64,000 nucleotides of DNA from Pseudomonas mangrovi. GTDB lineage: Bacteria > Pseudomonadota > Gammaproteobacteria > Pseudomonadales > Pseudomonadaceae. The notes under the pieces are model-generated. The model ran no database searches. It was not told the origin of the DNA and saw nothing but the letters and a program-made list of their open reading frames with translations. Positions within the stretch are counted from its first letter, which is position 1; every line of letters begins with the position of its first letter. Shown here piece by piece: positions 8,021 through 17,437 of the stretch. Where the stretch lies: the NCBI RefSeq assembly GCF_003052585.1, contig NZ_QASN01000020.1, forward strand, positions 124,001-188,000, given 5' to 3'. The translations under genes and the position numbers were made by a program.

Positions 8021-9990
8021 TTCCCGAACTTGGCCACCTGGCGCTGATACTGGCCTTCTGTATGGCGCTGATGCAGTCCAGCGTGCCGCTGATCGGTGCC
8101 TGGCGCGGCGACCGGCTGTGGATGAGCCTGGCAGTTCCGGCCGCCTGGGGGCAGTTCTTCCTGCTGGCTTTTTCCTTCGGCTGCCTGACCTGGGCATTCA
8201 TGGTCGACGACTTCACCGTCGCCTACGTGGCGCATAACTCCAACAGCGCGCTGCCCTGGTACTACAAGTTCAGCGCCGTCTGGGGTGCCCACGAAGGCTC
8301 GCTGCTGCTCTGGGCGATGATCCTGGGCGGCTGGACCTTCGCCGTGTCGGTGTTCTCGCGACAGTTGCCGGAGGTGATGCTGGCGCGGGTGCTGGCGATC
8401 ATGGGATTGATCAGCATCGGTTTCCTGCTGTTCCTGATCGTGACCTCCAACCCCTTCGAGCGCCTGCTGCCGAATGCACCGGCGGACGGTCGTGACCTCA
8501 ATCCGCTGCTGCAGGACTTCGGCCTGATCGTCCATCCGCCGATGCTCTACATGGGGTATGTCGGTTTTTCGGTCGCCTTCGCCTTCGCCATTGCCGCGCT
8601 GCTCGGCGGCAAGCTGGATGCCGCCTGGGCGCGCTGGTCGCGGCCCTGGACCATCATCGCCTGGGCCTTTCTCGGCGTTGGTATCGCGCTGGGCTCCTGG
8701 TGGGCCTACTACGAGCTCGGTTGGGGTGGCTGGTGGTTCTGGGATCCGGTGGAGAACGCCTCCTTCATGCCCTGGCTGGTCGGCACCGCGTTGATCCACT
8801 CGCTGGCGGTGACCGAGAAACGCGGGGTGTTCAAGAGCTGGACGGTATTGCTGGCGATTGCCGCGTTCTCGCTCAGCCTGCTGGGCACCTTCCTGGTTCG
8901 CTCGGGGGTGCTGACCTCGGTGCATGCCTTTGCCAGCGATCCGGATCGTGGCCTGTTCATCCTGATCTTCCTGCTACTGGTGGTCGGCAGTTCGCTGGCG
9001 CTGTTCGCGGTGCGCGCGCCGGTAGTCAAGAGCAAGGTCGGCTTCGCACTGTTTTCCCGTGAAACGCTGCTGCTGTGCAACAACCTGGTGTTGGTGGTGG
9101 CGACCGCGATGATCCTGCTCGGCACCCTCTATCCGCTGATTCTCGACGCGCTGACCGGCGCCAAGTTGTCTGTCGGACCGCCGTATTTCAACGCGCTGTT
9201 CGTACCGCTGATGGGCGTGCTGATGGCGGTGCTCGGCGTAGGCGTACTGGTGCGCTGGAAGGGCACGCCCGGCAGGTGGCTGCTGGGCATGCTCGCGCCG
9301 GTACTGCTCGCCAGCGTGGTGCTGGCGGTGATTGCCGGGGTGGTCTACGCCGACTTCAATTGGGCGGTCCCTGCGGTGGTCCTGCTGTCTGCCTGGGTGA
9401 TACTGGCCGGCGTGCGCGATCTGCTCGACAAGACCCGCAACAAGGGCCTGGTCAAGGGCATCCTGGGCCTCAACAGCAGCTACTGGGCCATGCAGCTGGC
9501 CCACGCCGGATTTGCTGTCTGCGCCATGGGTGTGGTCTTCACCAGTCTGGGCAGCGCCGAGCGCGACCTGCGTCTGGCTCCGGGCGAATCGATGGATCTG
9601 GCTGGCTACGTCTTCGTCTTCGAGGGCGCCGAACACTACGAAGGACCGAACTTCAGCTCCGACAAGGGCACCGTGCGGGTTCTCGACGAGGGTCGGGAAA
9701 TCGCCGTGCTGCACCCGGAGAAGCGTCTGTATCGGGTACAGGGCACGGTGATGACCGAAGCCGGGATCGATGCCGGCTTCACCCGCGACCTCTATGTCGC
9801 GCTCGGTGAGTCGCTGGAGGACGGCGCCTGGGCGGTGCGGGTGCACGTCAAACCCTTCGTTCGCTGGATCTGGCTGGGCGGCCTGATGATGGGTTTTGGC
9901 GGCGTCCTCGCAGCACTCGATCGGCGCTACCGGGTCAAGGTCAAGACGCGGGTACGTGATGCCCTGAACATGAACGGAGCAAATGCATGA
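8017..9990 (+). CDS. ccmF: Cytochrome c heme lyase subunit CcmF
   Basis: A 657-residue polytopic membrane protein with the WWD motif [15 protein letters not shown] around residues 230-245 and many helices, matching full-length CcmF. It transfers heme from CcmE to the CXXCH motifs of apocytochromes c, with CcmH and CcmI. A periplasmic loop lies near 510-600. Four-base overlaps on both sides show tight translational coupling to ccmE and dsbE. The cytochrome c domain of the oxidase subunit at 24031-25035 is a likely client in this window. Confidence 0.95.
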   Translation: MIPELGHLALILAFCMALMQSSVPLIGAWRGDRLWMSLAVPAAWGQFFLLAFSFGCLTWAFMVDDFTVAYVAHNSNSALPWYYKFSAVWGAHEGSLLLWAMILGGWTFAVSVFSRQLPEVMLARVLAIMGLISIGFLLFLIVTSNPFERLLPNAPADGRDLNPLLQDFGLIVHPPMLYMGYVGFSVAFAFAIAALLGGKLDAAWARWSRPWTIIAWAFLGVGIALGSWWAYYELGWGGWWFWDPVENASFMPWLVGTALIHSLAVTEKRGVFKSWTVLLAIAAFSLSLLGTFLVRSGVLTSVHAFASDPDRGLFILIFLLLVVGSSLALFAVRAPVVKSKVGFALFSRETLLLCNNLVLVVATAMILLGTLYPLILDALTGAKLSVGPPYFNALFVPLMGVLMAVLGVGVLVRWKGTPGRWLLGMLAPVLLASVVLAVIAGVVYADFNWAVPAVVLLSAWVILAGVRDLLDKTRNKGLVKGILGLNSSYWAMQLAHAGFAVCAMGVVFTSLGSAERDLRLAPGESMDLAGYVFVFEGAEHYEGPNFSSDKGTVRVLDEGREIAVLHPEKRLYRVQGTVMTEAGIDAGFTRDLYVALGESLEDGAWAVRVHVKPFVRWIWLGGLMMGFGGVLAALDRRYRVKVKTRVRDALNMNGANA

Positions 9991-10526
9991 AGCGATTGCT
10001 GCTGCTGTTGCCGCTGGCGATCTTCCTTGGCGTTGCGGTGTTTCTCTACGCAGGCCTCTACCGTGACCCTGCGGAGCTGCCGTCGGCGCTGATCGGCAAG
10101 CCATTTCCGGCGTTCAGTCTGCCGGCGCTGGATGATCCGCAGCGCACCATCACCGAGGCCGATCTCAAGGGCAAGCCGGCGCTGGTCAACGTCTGGGCGA
10201 CCTGGTGTCCGTCTTGCCGGTTCGAGCATCCGGTGTTGAACAAGCTGGCGGAAGCCGGGGTGAACATCCACGGCGTCAACTACAAGGACGAGCGTGCGCC
10301 GGCACGGCAATGGCTAAGTGACCTGCACAATCCCTACCAGCTGAACATCGAGGATGCCAAGGGCACCCTGGGGCTGGACCTGGGCGTCTACGGCGCGCCC
10401 GAGACCTTCTTCGTCGATGCCAACGGCATCATTCGGCACAAGTACGTCGGAACGATCGACGAGAAACTCTGGCGCGAAAAGCTGGCGCCCATCTACCAGC
10501 AACTGCTCGATGAGGCGACGCCATGA
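9987..10526 (+). CDS. dsbE: Thiol:disulfide interchange protein DsbE (CcmG)
   Basis: A 179-residue membrane-anchored thioredoxin-like protein with an N-terminal helix (about 3-24). The redox motif WCPSC has its cysteines at 74 and 77, and the context NVWATWCPSCRFEHP is characteristic of CcmG. It keeps apocytochrome c and CcmH thiols reduced in the periplasm before heme attachment. The gene overlaps ccmF and ccmH by four bases each. Confidence 0.95.
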   Translation: MKRLLLLLPLAIFLGVAVFLYAGLYRDPAELPSALIGKPFPAFSLPALDDPQRTITEADLKGKPALVNVWATWCPSCRFEHPVLNKLAEAGVNIHGVNYKDERAPARQWLSDLHNPYQLNIEDAKGTLGLDLGVYGAPETFFVDANGIIRHKYVGTIDEKLWREKLAPIYQQLLDEATP

Positions 10527-10996
10527 GACGACTCCTGCCTGCGCTGGTACTGGGCGTTGCGCTGAGCGGCAACCTGCAGGCCGCCATCGACACCTATGAG
10601 TTCGACAACGAGGCTGACCGCCAGCGCTATCGCACCCTGGTCGAGGAGCTGCGCTGTCCGAAGTGCCAGAACCAGAACATCGCCGATTCCAACGCCCCCA
10701 TCGCCATGGATCTGCGCGCGGAGATCTACCGCATGCTGGAAGAGGGTCGCAGCAACGACGAAATCATCCAGCACCTGGTGCTGCGTTATGGCGACTTCGT
10801 TCGTTACAAGCCGCCCCTGGATGCGCGTACCTTCCTGCTCTGGTTCGGTCCGGCGGCGCTGCTGCTGGGCGGCATGGGGGCATTGCTGGTGATCGTGCGC
10901 CGGCGTCGGCGGATCGAGTCTTCGCCGGTTGCCACCGAGCTTTCCCCCGAGGAGCGCGAGCGCCTCGCCACTCTGCTGGATAGAAAAGACCCATGA
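10523..10996 (+). CDS. ccmH: Cytochrome c maturation protein CcmH (CcmL-type)
   Basis: A 157-residue protein with an N-terminal signal sequence (about 1-21), the LRCPKCQNQNIADSNAP block with redox cysteines 45 and 48, and a C-terminal membrane helix (about 103-125). This is the short form corresponding to the N-terminal part of the fused E. coli CcmH. It takes part in reducing the apocytochrome heme-binding site. It overlaps dsbE and ccmI by four bases. Confidence 0.94.
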   Translation: MRRLLPALVLGVALSGNLQAAIDTYEFDNEADRQRYRTLVEELRCPKCQNQNIADSNAPIAMDLRAEIYRMLEEGRSNDEIIQHLVLRYGDFVRYKPPLDARTFLLWFGPAALLLGGMGALLVIVRRRRRIESSPVATELSPEERERLATLLDRKDP

Positions 10997-12198
10997 TCGA
11001 TTTCTGGATCGGTGCCGGCCTGCTGCTGCTGGTTGCCCTGGCGTTCCTGCTGTTGCCGCTGCTGCGTGGCCGTGGCGAGCAGACCGAGGAAGACCGTACC
11101 GCGCTGAATGTCGCCCTGTATCAGGAGCGCCTGGCGGAAATGCAGGCGCAGCGCGCCGCTGGCGTGCTCAGCGAGGAGCAGTTCGAAGCTGGCCGTGCCG
11201 AAGCCGGGCGCGAGCTGATCGAGGATACCGAAGGCGACGCATCTGGCAGAACTCGCGCACCGCTGGGCCGCAAGGTGCCCATGGCCCTGGCGTTGCTGTT
11301 GCCCCTGCTGGGTTACGGGCTCTACCTGTACTGGGGGGCGAGCGACAAGGTGCAACTGGCCCGCGAATTCCAGTCCCAGCCGCGCAGTCTCGAGGAAATG
11401 GTGGCGCGCCTGGAGCGTACCGTCGAGGCTCAGCCGGACTCCGCCGAAGGCTGGTACTTCCTCGCCCGTGGCTACATGGGCATGGAGCGGCCGGCCGATT
11501 CGGCGCGGGCACTGGAACGTGCGATCGAGCTGGCCGGGCGCGAACCGGAACTGCTCGGTCTGCTGGCGCAGGCGCGTTTCTTCGCCAATGACAAACAATG
11601 GAACGACGAGCTGCAGACGCTGGCCGATGAAGCACTGGCCGGTGATCCGGACGAGGTGACCACGCTCGGCCTGCTTGGCATCGCGGCGTTCGAAAGCGGG
11701 CGCTTCGCCGACGCGGTGCGGCACTGGGAGCGCCTGGCCGCTTCGTTGCCGCCCGGCGATCCGACCCGCGAGGCGATCCAGAGCGGTATCGATGCGGCCC
11801 GCGAGCGCGGCAACCTTGCCGCCGAATCCCCGGCTACGCCGGCGGCGGCTGGCGAGCCGGGCGTGCGGGTGCGAGTCAGCCTGGCGCCGGAGCTGGCGGA
11901 CAAGGTTGCGCCTGGCGACAGCGTATTCGTCTTCGCCCGCGCCGAGTCGGGCCCGGCGATGCCGCTGGCGGTGCGGCGTCTGACAGTCGCGGAGCTGCCG
12001 GCCGAAGTGCTGCTCAACGATGCCGACGCGATGATGCCGCAGCTCAAGCTGTCGGCCTACCCGAAGATCACTCTGGTGGCGCGCATCTCGCGCAGCGGCG
12101 ATGCCACGGCGGGTGAGTGGCAGGGTCGCAGCGACGCGGTCGACAGCAGCGAGCGCTCGTTGCAGGAGCTGGTGATCGACCAGCCCGAGACGCGCTGA
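10993..12198 (+). CDS. ccmI: Cytochrome c maturation apoprotein chaperone CcmI (CycH)
   Basis: A 401-residue protein. Two N-terminal membrane helices (about 4-23 and 95-115) flank a cytoplasmic loop with a leucine zipper-like helix. The periplasmic part contains TPR repeats (about 120-275; DSAEGWYFLARGYMGMERPADSARAL) and a C-terminal beta-rich domain. CcmI holds the C-terminus of apocytochrome c for delivery to the CcmF/H ligase. It is the last ccm gene; the next gene starts 115 bases downstream and may or may not share the transcript. Confidence 0.92.
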   Translation: MIDFWIGAGLLLLVALAFLLLPLLRGRGEQTEEDRTALNVALYQERLAEMQAQRAAGVLSEEQFEAGRAEAGRELIEDTEGDASGRTRAPLGRKVPMALALLLPLLGYGLYLYWGASDKVQLAREFQSQPRSLEEMVARLERTVEAQPDSAEGWYFLARGYMGMERPADSARALERAIELAGREPELLGLLAQARFFANDKQWNDELQTLADEALAGDPDEVTTLGLLGIAAFESGRFADAVRHWERLAASLPPGDPTREAIQSGIDAARERGNLAAESPATPAAAGEPGVRVRVSLAPELADKVAPGDSVFVFARAESGPAMPLAVRRLTVAELPAEVLLNDADAMMPQLKLSAYPKITLVARISRSGDATAGEWQGRSDAVDSSERSLQELVIDQPETR

Positions 12199-12313
12199 TC
12201 GTCCTCCAGCGGAACGGATGGGGCCTTGCGCAGGTCCATTCCTGCCGCGCGCCAGGGCCACTGTGGCAGGACGGGCAATCCGTAACAGCGGCCGCAGGCC
12301 GGAGGAGAAGTCG

Positions 12314-12736
12314 ATGAGTGTGAATGCGGTCCGCCACCTGCCTGCCAGGCTGCTTCTGCTGGCGAGCGTCCTGAGTCTGGCCGCCTGTGCCGGCCGCATC
12401 GAGCAGCCTCGGCCGCAGCCGACACCGCTGCCTCCGGTGGTCCAGCCTCCGGAAACCCGCGTGCCGGCCACGCGGATACCGATCCAGGCGCCGCCGACCA
12501 GGACGCCTGCGGCGGTCCAGCGCAGCCATCCGCGTTACGCACCGCCGCCCGGCGCGCCGGCCCACTGGAACAACCAGTTGGGCGTGTATGTGGTGGAAGG
12601 TTCCGATCTGTATTACCGCGAACGGCTCTACTACCGCTGGGATGGCGACTGGTACTGCGCCGGCCGCCCGGACGGCCCCTGGGAGCCGGTCGAGCTGCAC
12701 AGCGTGCCTCCGGGGCTGCGCGGCCGCCACCGCTGA
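12314..12736 (+). CDS. Proline-rich lipoprotein of unknown function
   Basis: A 140-residue protein with a clear lipoprotein signal peptide: a basic start, a leucine-rich core and the lipobox LAAC (cysteine 25). A proline/arginine/threonine-rich linker follows (about 32-85), then a short aromatic C-terminal region with YY, WDGDWYCAGRPDGPW and EPVELHSVPPGL. I do not recognise a named domain, though the Tyr/Trp-rich repeat pattern resembles small envelope proteins with YXXW repeats. The start at 12314 is preceded by GGAGGAG. It follows ccmI on the same strand. No function is claimed. Confidence 0.7.
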   Translation: MSVNAVRHLPARLLLLASVLSLAACAGRIEQPRPQPTPLPPVVQPPETRVPATRIPIQAPPTRTPAAVQRSHPRYAPPPGAPAHWNNQLGVYVVEGSDLYYRERLYYRWDGDWYCAGRPDGPWEPVELHSVPPGLRGRHR

Positions 12737-12980
12737 GCAAAACGCTGGAAGCTGGCGAGGGAGTGTCTGGCGGCAACGCCTCGTTTGGCGCGCCAGGCCG
12801 GGCATCTTTCCGGCCCCGCGGCAGGCTCGTTTACAGAGCTCCAGGGAGTTCTGCATAGGTTCCCGAGGTTCGTCTGCAACCCCTGCAAAGCCGGTTATTG
12901 CGCGCAATCAGTAGCGGCCTTGCCTCTGGCGCAACGCCCTGTGGTTCTTGCGCCCTACGGGTTCGTGCAGGGCAGGGCTC

Positions 12981-14369
12981 TCAGACGGTCCGCGAGAAGC
13001 GGCCTTTCTGCTCGCCGCCCAGGTAGGCATCGAAGGCCATGGCGACGTTGCGCATCATCAGCTGACCTTGAGGCAGCAACAGCACCGCGTCGTCGCTGAT
13101 CTGCACCAGACCGTCGGCCACCGGCTCGGCGAGTTTTGCCAGCGCATCGGCGAAGTACTCGACAAAGACGATGCCGTGATTGCGCTCGATCTTGGCGAAG
13201 TCGATGCGGCCGTGGCACATCAGGTCGACGATCACTTCGCGACGCAGGCGATCATCGTCGTTCAGGCGGTAGCCGCGGTGCACCGGCAGCAGGCCCTGGT
13301 CGATCCGCGCGTAGTACTGCGACAGCTCCTTGACGTTCTGGCTGTAGCTGTCGGCGACCATGCCGATGGAGGAAACCCCCAGGCCGATCAGGTCGCACTG
13401 GGCGTGCGTCGAGTAGCCCTGGAAGTTGCGCTGCAGGGTGCCTTTCTCGCGGGCGATGACCAACTCGTCGTCGGGTAGGGCGAAGTGGTCCATGCCGATG
13501 TAGACGTAGCCTGCGGCGGTGAGCCGGGCGATGGTCAGCTCCAGCAGTTCCAGCTTGCGCTCCGGCGGCGGCATGTCCTCGCGCAGGATCAGCCGCTGGG
13601 CGCGTACCAGTTCCGGCAGATGCGCATAGCTGTAGGCGGCGATGCGGTCCGGGCGCAGCGCGATGATCTTGCTCAGGGTGGTGTCGAAGCTATCCACCGT
13701 CTGCAAAGGCAAGCCGTAGATCAGATCCACCGAGACCGACTTGAACTTGGCCGCGCGCGCGGCGGCGACCAGGTCATAGACCTGCTGCTCGCTCTGCAGG
13801 CGATTGACCGCGGCCTGGACCTTCTCGTCGAAGTCCTGCACGCCGAAACTCAGGCGGTTGAAACCCTGGGCGCGCAGCTCGGCAATGCGCGCGATATCGA
13901 TGGTGCGTGGATCGACTTCGATGGAGAACTCGTGGTTGTCGCTCTCGTCGAGGTTGAACTGCTGGCGCAGCTGGTCCATCAGCTCACCGAGCTGCTCGCC
14001 GGTGAGGTAGGTCGGCGTGCCGCCGCCCAGGTGCAGCTGGGTCAGCTTGCGCGACGTGTCGAACAGCGCCGCCTGCATGGCGATCTCGCGCTTGAGGTAG
14101 TCGAGGTATTCGACGGCGCGGTGGGTCTTCTGGGTGATGATCTTGTTGCAGGCGCAGTAGTAGCAAAGGCTCTTGCAGAACGGGATATGGATATAGATCG
14201 ACAGCGGCTTGGCCAGCGGCCCCTGGTTGCTGCGCGTGGCAGCAGCCTGGTAGTCGTCCATGGCGAAGGCGCTGTGGAACTGCGGCGCGGTCGGGTAGGA
14301 GGTGTAGCGCGGACCCGGACGGTCGTACTTCTCGACCAGAGCCCGGTCGAAGGTTGGCGCGTGACCCAT
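12981..14369 (-). CDS. hemN: Oxygen-independent coproporphyrinogen III oxidase HemN
   Basis: A 462-residue radical SAM enzyme. The iron-sulfur motif is CKSLCYYC (cysteines 65, 69 and 72), preceded by YIHIPFC, and the SAM-binding segment LHLGGGTPT is present. It decarboxylates coproporphyrinogen III to protoporphyrinogen IX without oxygen in heme biosynthesis. Full length for the family. Pseudomonads usually control hemN through Anr, but I could not find a convincing Anr site in the 241 bases between it and the divergent ada gene. It sits between ccm and cio, both of which depend on heme. Confidence 0.95.
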   Translation of the reverse strand: MGHAPTFDRALVEKYDRPGPRYTSYPTAPQFHSAFAMDDYQAAATRSNQGPLAKPLSIYIHIPFCKSLCYYCACNKIITQKTHRAVEYLDYLKREIAMQAALFDTSRKLTQLHLGGGTPTYLTGEQLGELMDQLRQQFNLDESDNHEFSIEVDPRTIDIARIAELRAQGFNRLSFGVQDFDEKVQAAVNRLQSEQQVYDLVAAARAAKFKSVSVDLIYGLPLQTVDSFDTTLSKIIALRPDRIAAYSYAHLPELVRAQRLILREDMPPPERKLELLELTIARLTAAGYVYIGMDHFALPDDELVIAREKGTLQRNFQGYSTHAQCDLIGLGVSSIGMVADSYSQNVKELSQYYARIDQGLLPVHRGYRLNDDDRLRREVIVDLMCHGRIDFAKIERNHGIVFVEYFADALAKLAEPVADGLVQISDDAVLLLPQGQLMMRNVAMAFDAYLGGEQKGRFSRTV

Positions 14370-14610
14370 GTGTGAACTCCCGGATGATCAATGCAGGGGG
14401 CAGCCTGCGGCTCAGGTGCGCTATTAAACCTTAACGCTCGACAAGTTTTGCTGGAATTGCGGCGCGGCGATCGGTTGCATTGATCTGCGTCGTCGGCGCT
14501 GCGAATTTTCCCTGCCGGCGATACTGCTGCGATGGGCGTGCGCGTGGCGACGCCGGGCGGCGTTGCTGGTAGATTGCCGCCCCTTGGGTGGATGCTCGGA
14601 ACACAGTGGT

Positions 14611-15675
14611 ATGTACAAGACAGCCAAGATTGCAGCGCGCGCCAGCGCCACGCTGAGGGACCCGCGCTGGAGCAGCGTGATGGCCCGCGATGTCAGCCAG
14701 GACGGGCTGTTCGTCTTCGCCGTGGCCACTACCGGCATCTACTGCAACCCCTCCTGCAGCTCGCGCCGCCCGCGTCCGGAGAACGTGCGCTTTCACACCA
14801 GCTGCAAGGACGCGGAGCTGGCCGGCTTTCGGCCCTGCCGGCGCTGTCGACCGGAGCAGCCGGCGCATCAGGCGCGGCAGGCCGAGCGCATCGTCGCCGC
14901 CTGTCGCCTGATCGAAGCGGCCAAGGTGCCGCTGACGTTGGAGACACTGGCGCGCGAGGTGGGTCTGAGCCGTTTCTACTTTCATCAGCTGTTCAAGAAC
15001 CACACCGGGATGACGCCGCGCGCCTATGCGCTGGCGCATGGCGCCGGCGCCAACGTCGAGCGGGGCGATGACTTGCCACTTGCGCAGGCGACTCCCTTGC
15101 CCGAGCTGCCGGCAGGCTCGGAATGGTTCGCGCGAATCCCGGCCCGTCGCCGCGACGTGGCGGTTGGCTATCTGTGCGGGCAGTGCTCGCTGGGTGAGGT
15201 GCTGGTGGCGCGCAGCGAGTACGGCGTCTGCGCGATTCTGCTGGGGGACGATCCGGCAGTCCTGCGCGAGGAGTTGCTGGCGAGCTTTGCCGCTGCGCAG
15301 CCGGCGCAGGGAGCTGCCGCCGAGCAGGTCCTGGCGCGGGTGCTGGCGTTTCTCGAGGCGCCGGCCGAGGTTCTCGACCTGCCGCTGGACGTGCGTGGCA
15401 CGGTGTTCCAGCAGCGCGTATGGCGCGCGTTGCAGCAGATTCCGCCGGGCGCCTTGCTGACTTATGCCCAGCTCGCCGAGCGGGTCGGCAAACCGGGCAG
15501 CGTGCGGGCGGTGGCCAACGCCTGCGCGGCCAACCTGCTGGCGGTGGCGATTCCCTGTCATCGCGCGGTGCGCGGCGATGGTGGTCGGTCCGCTTATCGC
15601 TGGGGGGCGGCGCGCAAAAAGGCGCTGCTGGAGCGAGAGGCGGGTGAGCCCGCCGCGCAGGCCAGGCTCGGCTGA
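14611..15675 (+). CDS. ada: Ada bifunctional DNA repair methyltransferase and regulator
   Basis: At 354 residues it has the same length as E. coli Ada. In order: the N-terminal zinc domain with GIYCNPSCSSRRPRPENVRF (methyl-phosphotriester acceptor cysteine in YCNPSC) and a CRRC pair; an AraC-type helix-turn-helix (about 95-145, LETLAREVGLSRFYFHQLFKNHTG); and the C-terminal O6-methylguanine methyltransferase with the acceptor motif PCHRAVR. It repairs alkylated DNA and, when methylated, activates its regulon. The ATG at 14611 is preferred over an upstream in-frame codon at 14563, since MYKTAKIAA leads straight into the zinc domain. Confidence 0.92.
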   Translation: MYKTAKIAARASATLRDPRWSSVMARDVSQDGLFVFAVATTGIYCNPSCSSRRPRPENVRFHTSCKDAELAGFRPCRRCRPEQPAHQARQAERIVAACRLIEAAKVPLTLETLAREVGLSRFYFHQLFKNHTGMTPRAYALAHGAGANVERGDDLPLAQATPLPELPAGSEWFARIPARRRDVAVGYLCGQCSLGEVLVARSEYGVCAILLGDDPAVLREELLASFAAAQPAQGAAAEQVLARVLAFLEAPAEVLDLPLDVRGTVFQQRVWRALQQIPPGALLTYAQLAERVGKPGSVRAVANACAANLLAVAIPCHRAVRGDGGRSAYRWGAARKKALLEREAGEPAAQARLG

Positions 15676-15716
15676 ACATCCTGGAACGGGTTGTTGGGCG
15701 CGCTGATGGCCCGCCC

Positions 15717-15743
15717 GTTGGGCTTCGCTTTGCTCTGCCCAAC
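15717..15743. repeat. Intergenic inverted repeat
   Basis: The arms GTTGGGC and GCCCAAC sit at the two ends of a 27-base unit. The unit has the same length as two inverted repeats at 18641 and 18778 but a different sequence. Short GC-rich palindromes of this kind are common between pseudomonad genes; a role as terminator for ada is possible, but no T-run follows. Confidence 0.5.
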
Positions 15744-15865
15744 CTACGAACCTTGCCCAGACTGCAGACTGCGAATCAGCGGCTGACTGCGCTGCGACAA
15801 GCGGCCGCGCGGCATCGAACCACAGTTAATTTTCCGTGCGCTGCCCATAAGCTCGACGCATTGCA

Positions 15866-15879
15866 TTGACCCAGATCAA
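15866..15879. promoter_or_regulatory. Anr/FNR-type operator upstream of cioAB
   Basis: The sequence TTGAC-CCAG-ATCAA differs from the FNR/Anr consensus TTGAT-N4-ATCAA at one position. It ends 117 bases before the cioA ATG. In P. aeruginosa the cyanide-insensitive oxidase genes are under Anr control, so oxygen-dependent control here is likely; whether the site activates or represses cannot be read from sequence alone. Confidence 0.75.
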
Positions 15880-15996
15880 TCAATCAGGCCGTACCCGTGC
15901 GCTACGGGCATCGAACGCTGGAGGTCTCTCCAGGGTCGGATGCTCTGCTCGGGGCCCGGCGTCCTGTGCTGATCCATTTTTGACGAGGAGCGGGAC

Positions 15997-17436
15997 ATGT
16001 TCGGATTGGAGGCTCTAGACCTCGCGCGTATCCAGTTTGCCTTCACCATTTCCTTTCACATCGTGTTCCCGGCCATCACCATCGGCCTGGCCAGTTACCT
16101 GGCGGTGCTCGAGGGTCTCTGGCTGCGTACCGGCAACACGCTGTACCGCGATCTCTACCATTTCTGGGCGAAGATCTTCGCGGTCAACTTCGGTATGGGG
16201 GTGGTTTCCGGGTTGGTGATGGCCTACCAGTTCGGCACCAACTGGAGTGCCTTCTCCGATTTCGCCGGGGCGGTCACCGGGCCCTTGCTGGCCTATGAGG
16301 TGCTCACCGCATTCTTCCTCGAAGCGGGCTTTCTCGGCGTCATGCTGTTCGGCTGGAACCGTGTCGGGCCGGGGCTGCACTTCTTCTCGACGCTGATGGT
16401 GGCGATCGGCACGCTGATCTCGACCTTCTGGATCCTCGCCTCCAACAGCTGGATGCACACGCCTCAGGGCCACGAGATCATCGATGGCCGGGTGGTGCCG
16501 ATGGACTGGCTGGCGGTGATCTTCAACCCGTCCTTCCCTTACCGCCTGGCGCACATGGCGGTTGCCGCGTTCCTCGCCACCGCCTTCTTCGTCGGTGCTT
16601 CGGCGGCCTGGCACCTGCTGCGCGGACGGGACAATCCGGCGCTGCGCAAGATGCTCTCGATGGCCATGTGGATGGCGCTGCTGGTCGCCCCGGTGCAGGC
16701 CTTCATCGGCGATCTGCATGGGCTCAACACCCTTGAGTATCAGCCGGCGAAGATCGCTGCGATGGAAGGGCACTGGGAAAATCGACCCGGTGAGCCGACG
16801 CCGCTGATTCTCTTCGGCTGGCCAGACATGGAACGCGAGGAGACCCGCTTCAAGCTCGAGATCCCGGCGCTCGGCAGCCTGATCCTGACCCACAGCCTGG
16901 ACAAGCAGGTGCCGGCGCTGAAGGAGTTCGCGCCCGAGGACCGGCCCAACGCCACGGTGGTGTTCTGGACCTTCCGCCTCATGGTCGCGCTGGGGCTGCT
17001 GATGATCCTCACCGGGGTCATCGCGTCCTGGCTGCGCTGGCGCGGCCGGCTCTACCAGTCACGGCCGTTCCTGCATCTGGTGCTGTGGATGGGGCCGTCC
17101 GGGATCATCGCCATCCTGGCCGGCTGGTACACCACCGAGATCGGTCGCCAGCCCTGGGTGGTGTACGGCCTGATGCGCACTGCCGATGCGGTCTCTTCGC
17201 ACAGCGCGACCCAGCTGGGGGTGACCCTGGCTCTGTTCGTGCTGGTCTACTTCGCGGTCTTTGGCGTCGGCATCGGCTACGTGCTGCGCCTGGTGCGCAA
17301 GGGCCCGCAACTGGGCGAAGGCGCCGAGACCGGCAGCGGCGGGCCGGGGCAGCAACGCACGCCGGCGCGGCCGATCTCGGCAGCCGACGAGCACCTGGAA
17401 CACGAAGGTGGTGATCATCTGGGAGAGAGGAACTGA
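15997..17436 (+). CDS. cioA: Cyanide-insensitive terminal oxidase subunit I (CioA)
   Basis: A 479-residue cytochrome bd-type quinol oxidase subunit I. The N-terminal block ARIQFAFTISFHIVFPAITIG carries heme-ligand His21, and FGMGVVSGLVMAYQFGTNW and GREPT-type loops follow. The region for the quinol loop is short, typical of the CIO branch as opposed to E. coli CydA. It oxidises ubiquinol and reduces oxygen to water at the inner membrane without pumping protons. A GAGGAG-like ribosome site precedes the ATG. The cioB ATG follows the stop by one base. Confidence 0.93.
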   Translation: MFGLEALDLARIQFAFTISFHIVFPAITIGLASYLAVLEGLWLRTGNTLYRDLYHFWAKIFAVNFGMGVVSGLVMAYQFGTNWSAFSDFAGAVTGPLLAYEVLTAFFLEAGFLGVMLFGWNRVGPGLHFFSTLMVAIGTLISTFWILASNSWMHTPQGHEIIDGRVVPMDWLAVIFNPSFPYRLAHMAVAAFLATAFFVGASAAWHLLRGRDNPALRKMLSMAMWMALLVAPVQAFIGDLHGLNTLEYQPAKIAAMEGHWENRPGEPTPLILFGWPDMEREETRFKLEIPALGSLILTHSLDKQVPALKEFAPEDRPNATVVFWTFRLMVALGLLMILTGVIASWLRWRGRLYQSRPFLHLVLWMGPSGIIAILAGWYTTEIGRQPWVVYGLMRTADAVSSHSATQLGVTLALFVLVYFAVFGVGIGYVLRLVRKGPQLGEGAETGSGGPGQQRTPARPISAADEHLEHEGGDHLGERN

Positions 17437-17437
17437 C

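Larger units (their letters stand above)
15676..15996. other. Gene-free region between ada and cioA
   Basis: 321 bases without a supportable gene. It holds an imperfect inverted repeat at 15717-15743 and an Anr/FNR-type site at 15866-15879, followed by about 117 bases of leader before cioA. Confidence 0.7.

Noticed and set aside
12737..12980. A small gene or terminator between the lipoprotein and hemN
   Set aside because: Short palindromes such as TTGCGCGCAA occur, but no stem with T-run and no coding frame with start signals.
14370..14610. An Anr site for hemN
   Set aside because: TTGAT and ATCAA half-sites occur but never at the N4 spacing.
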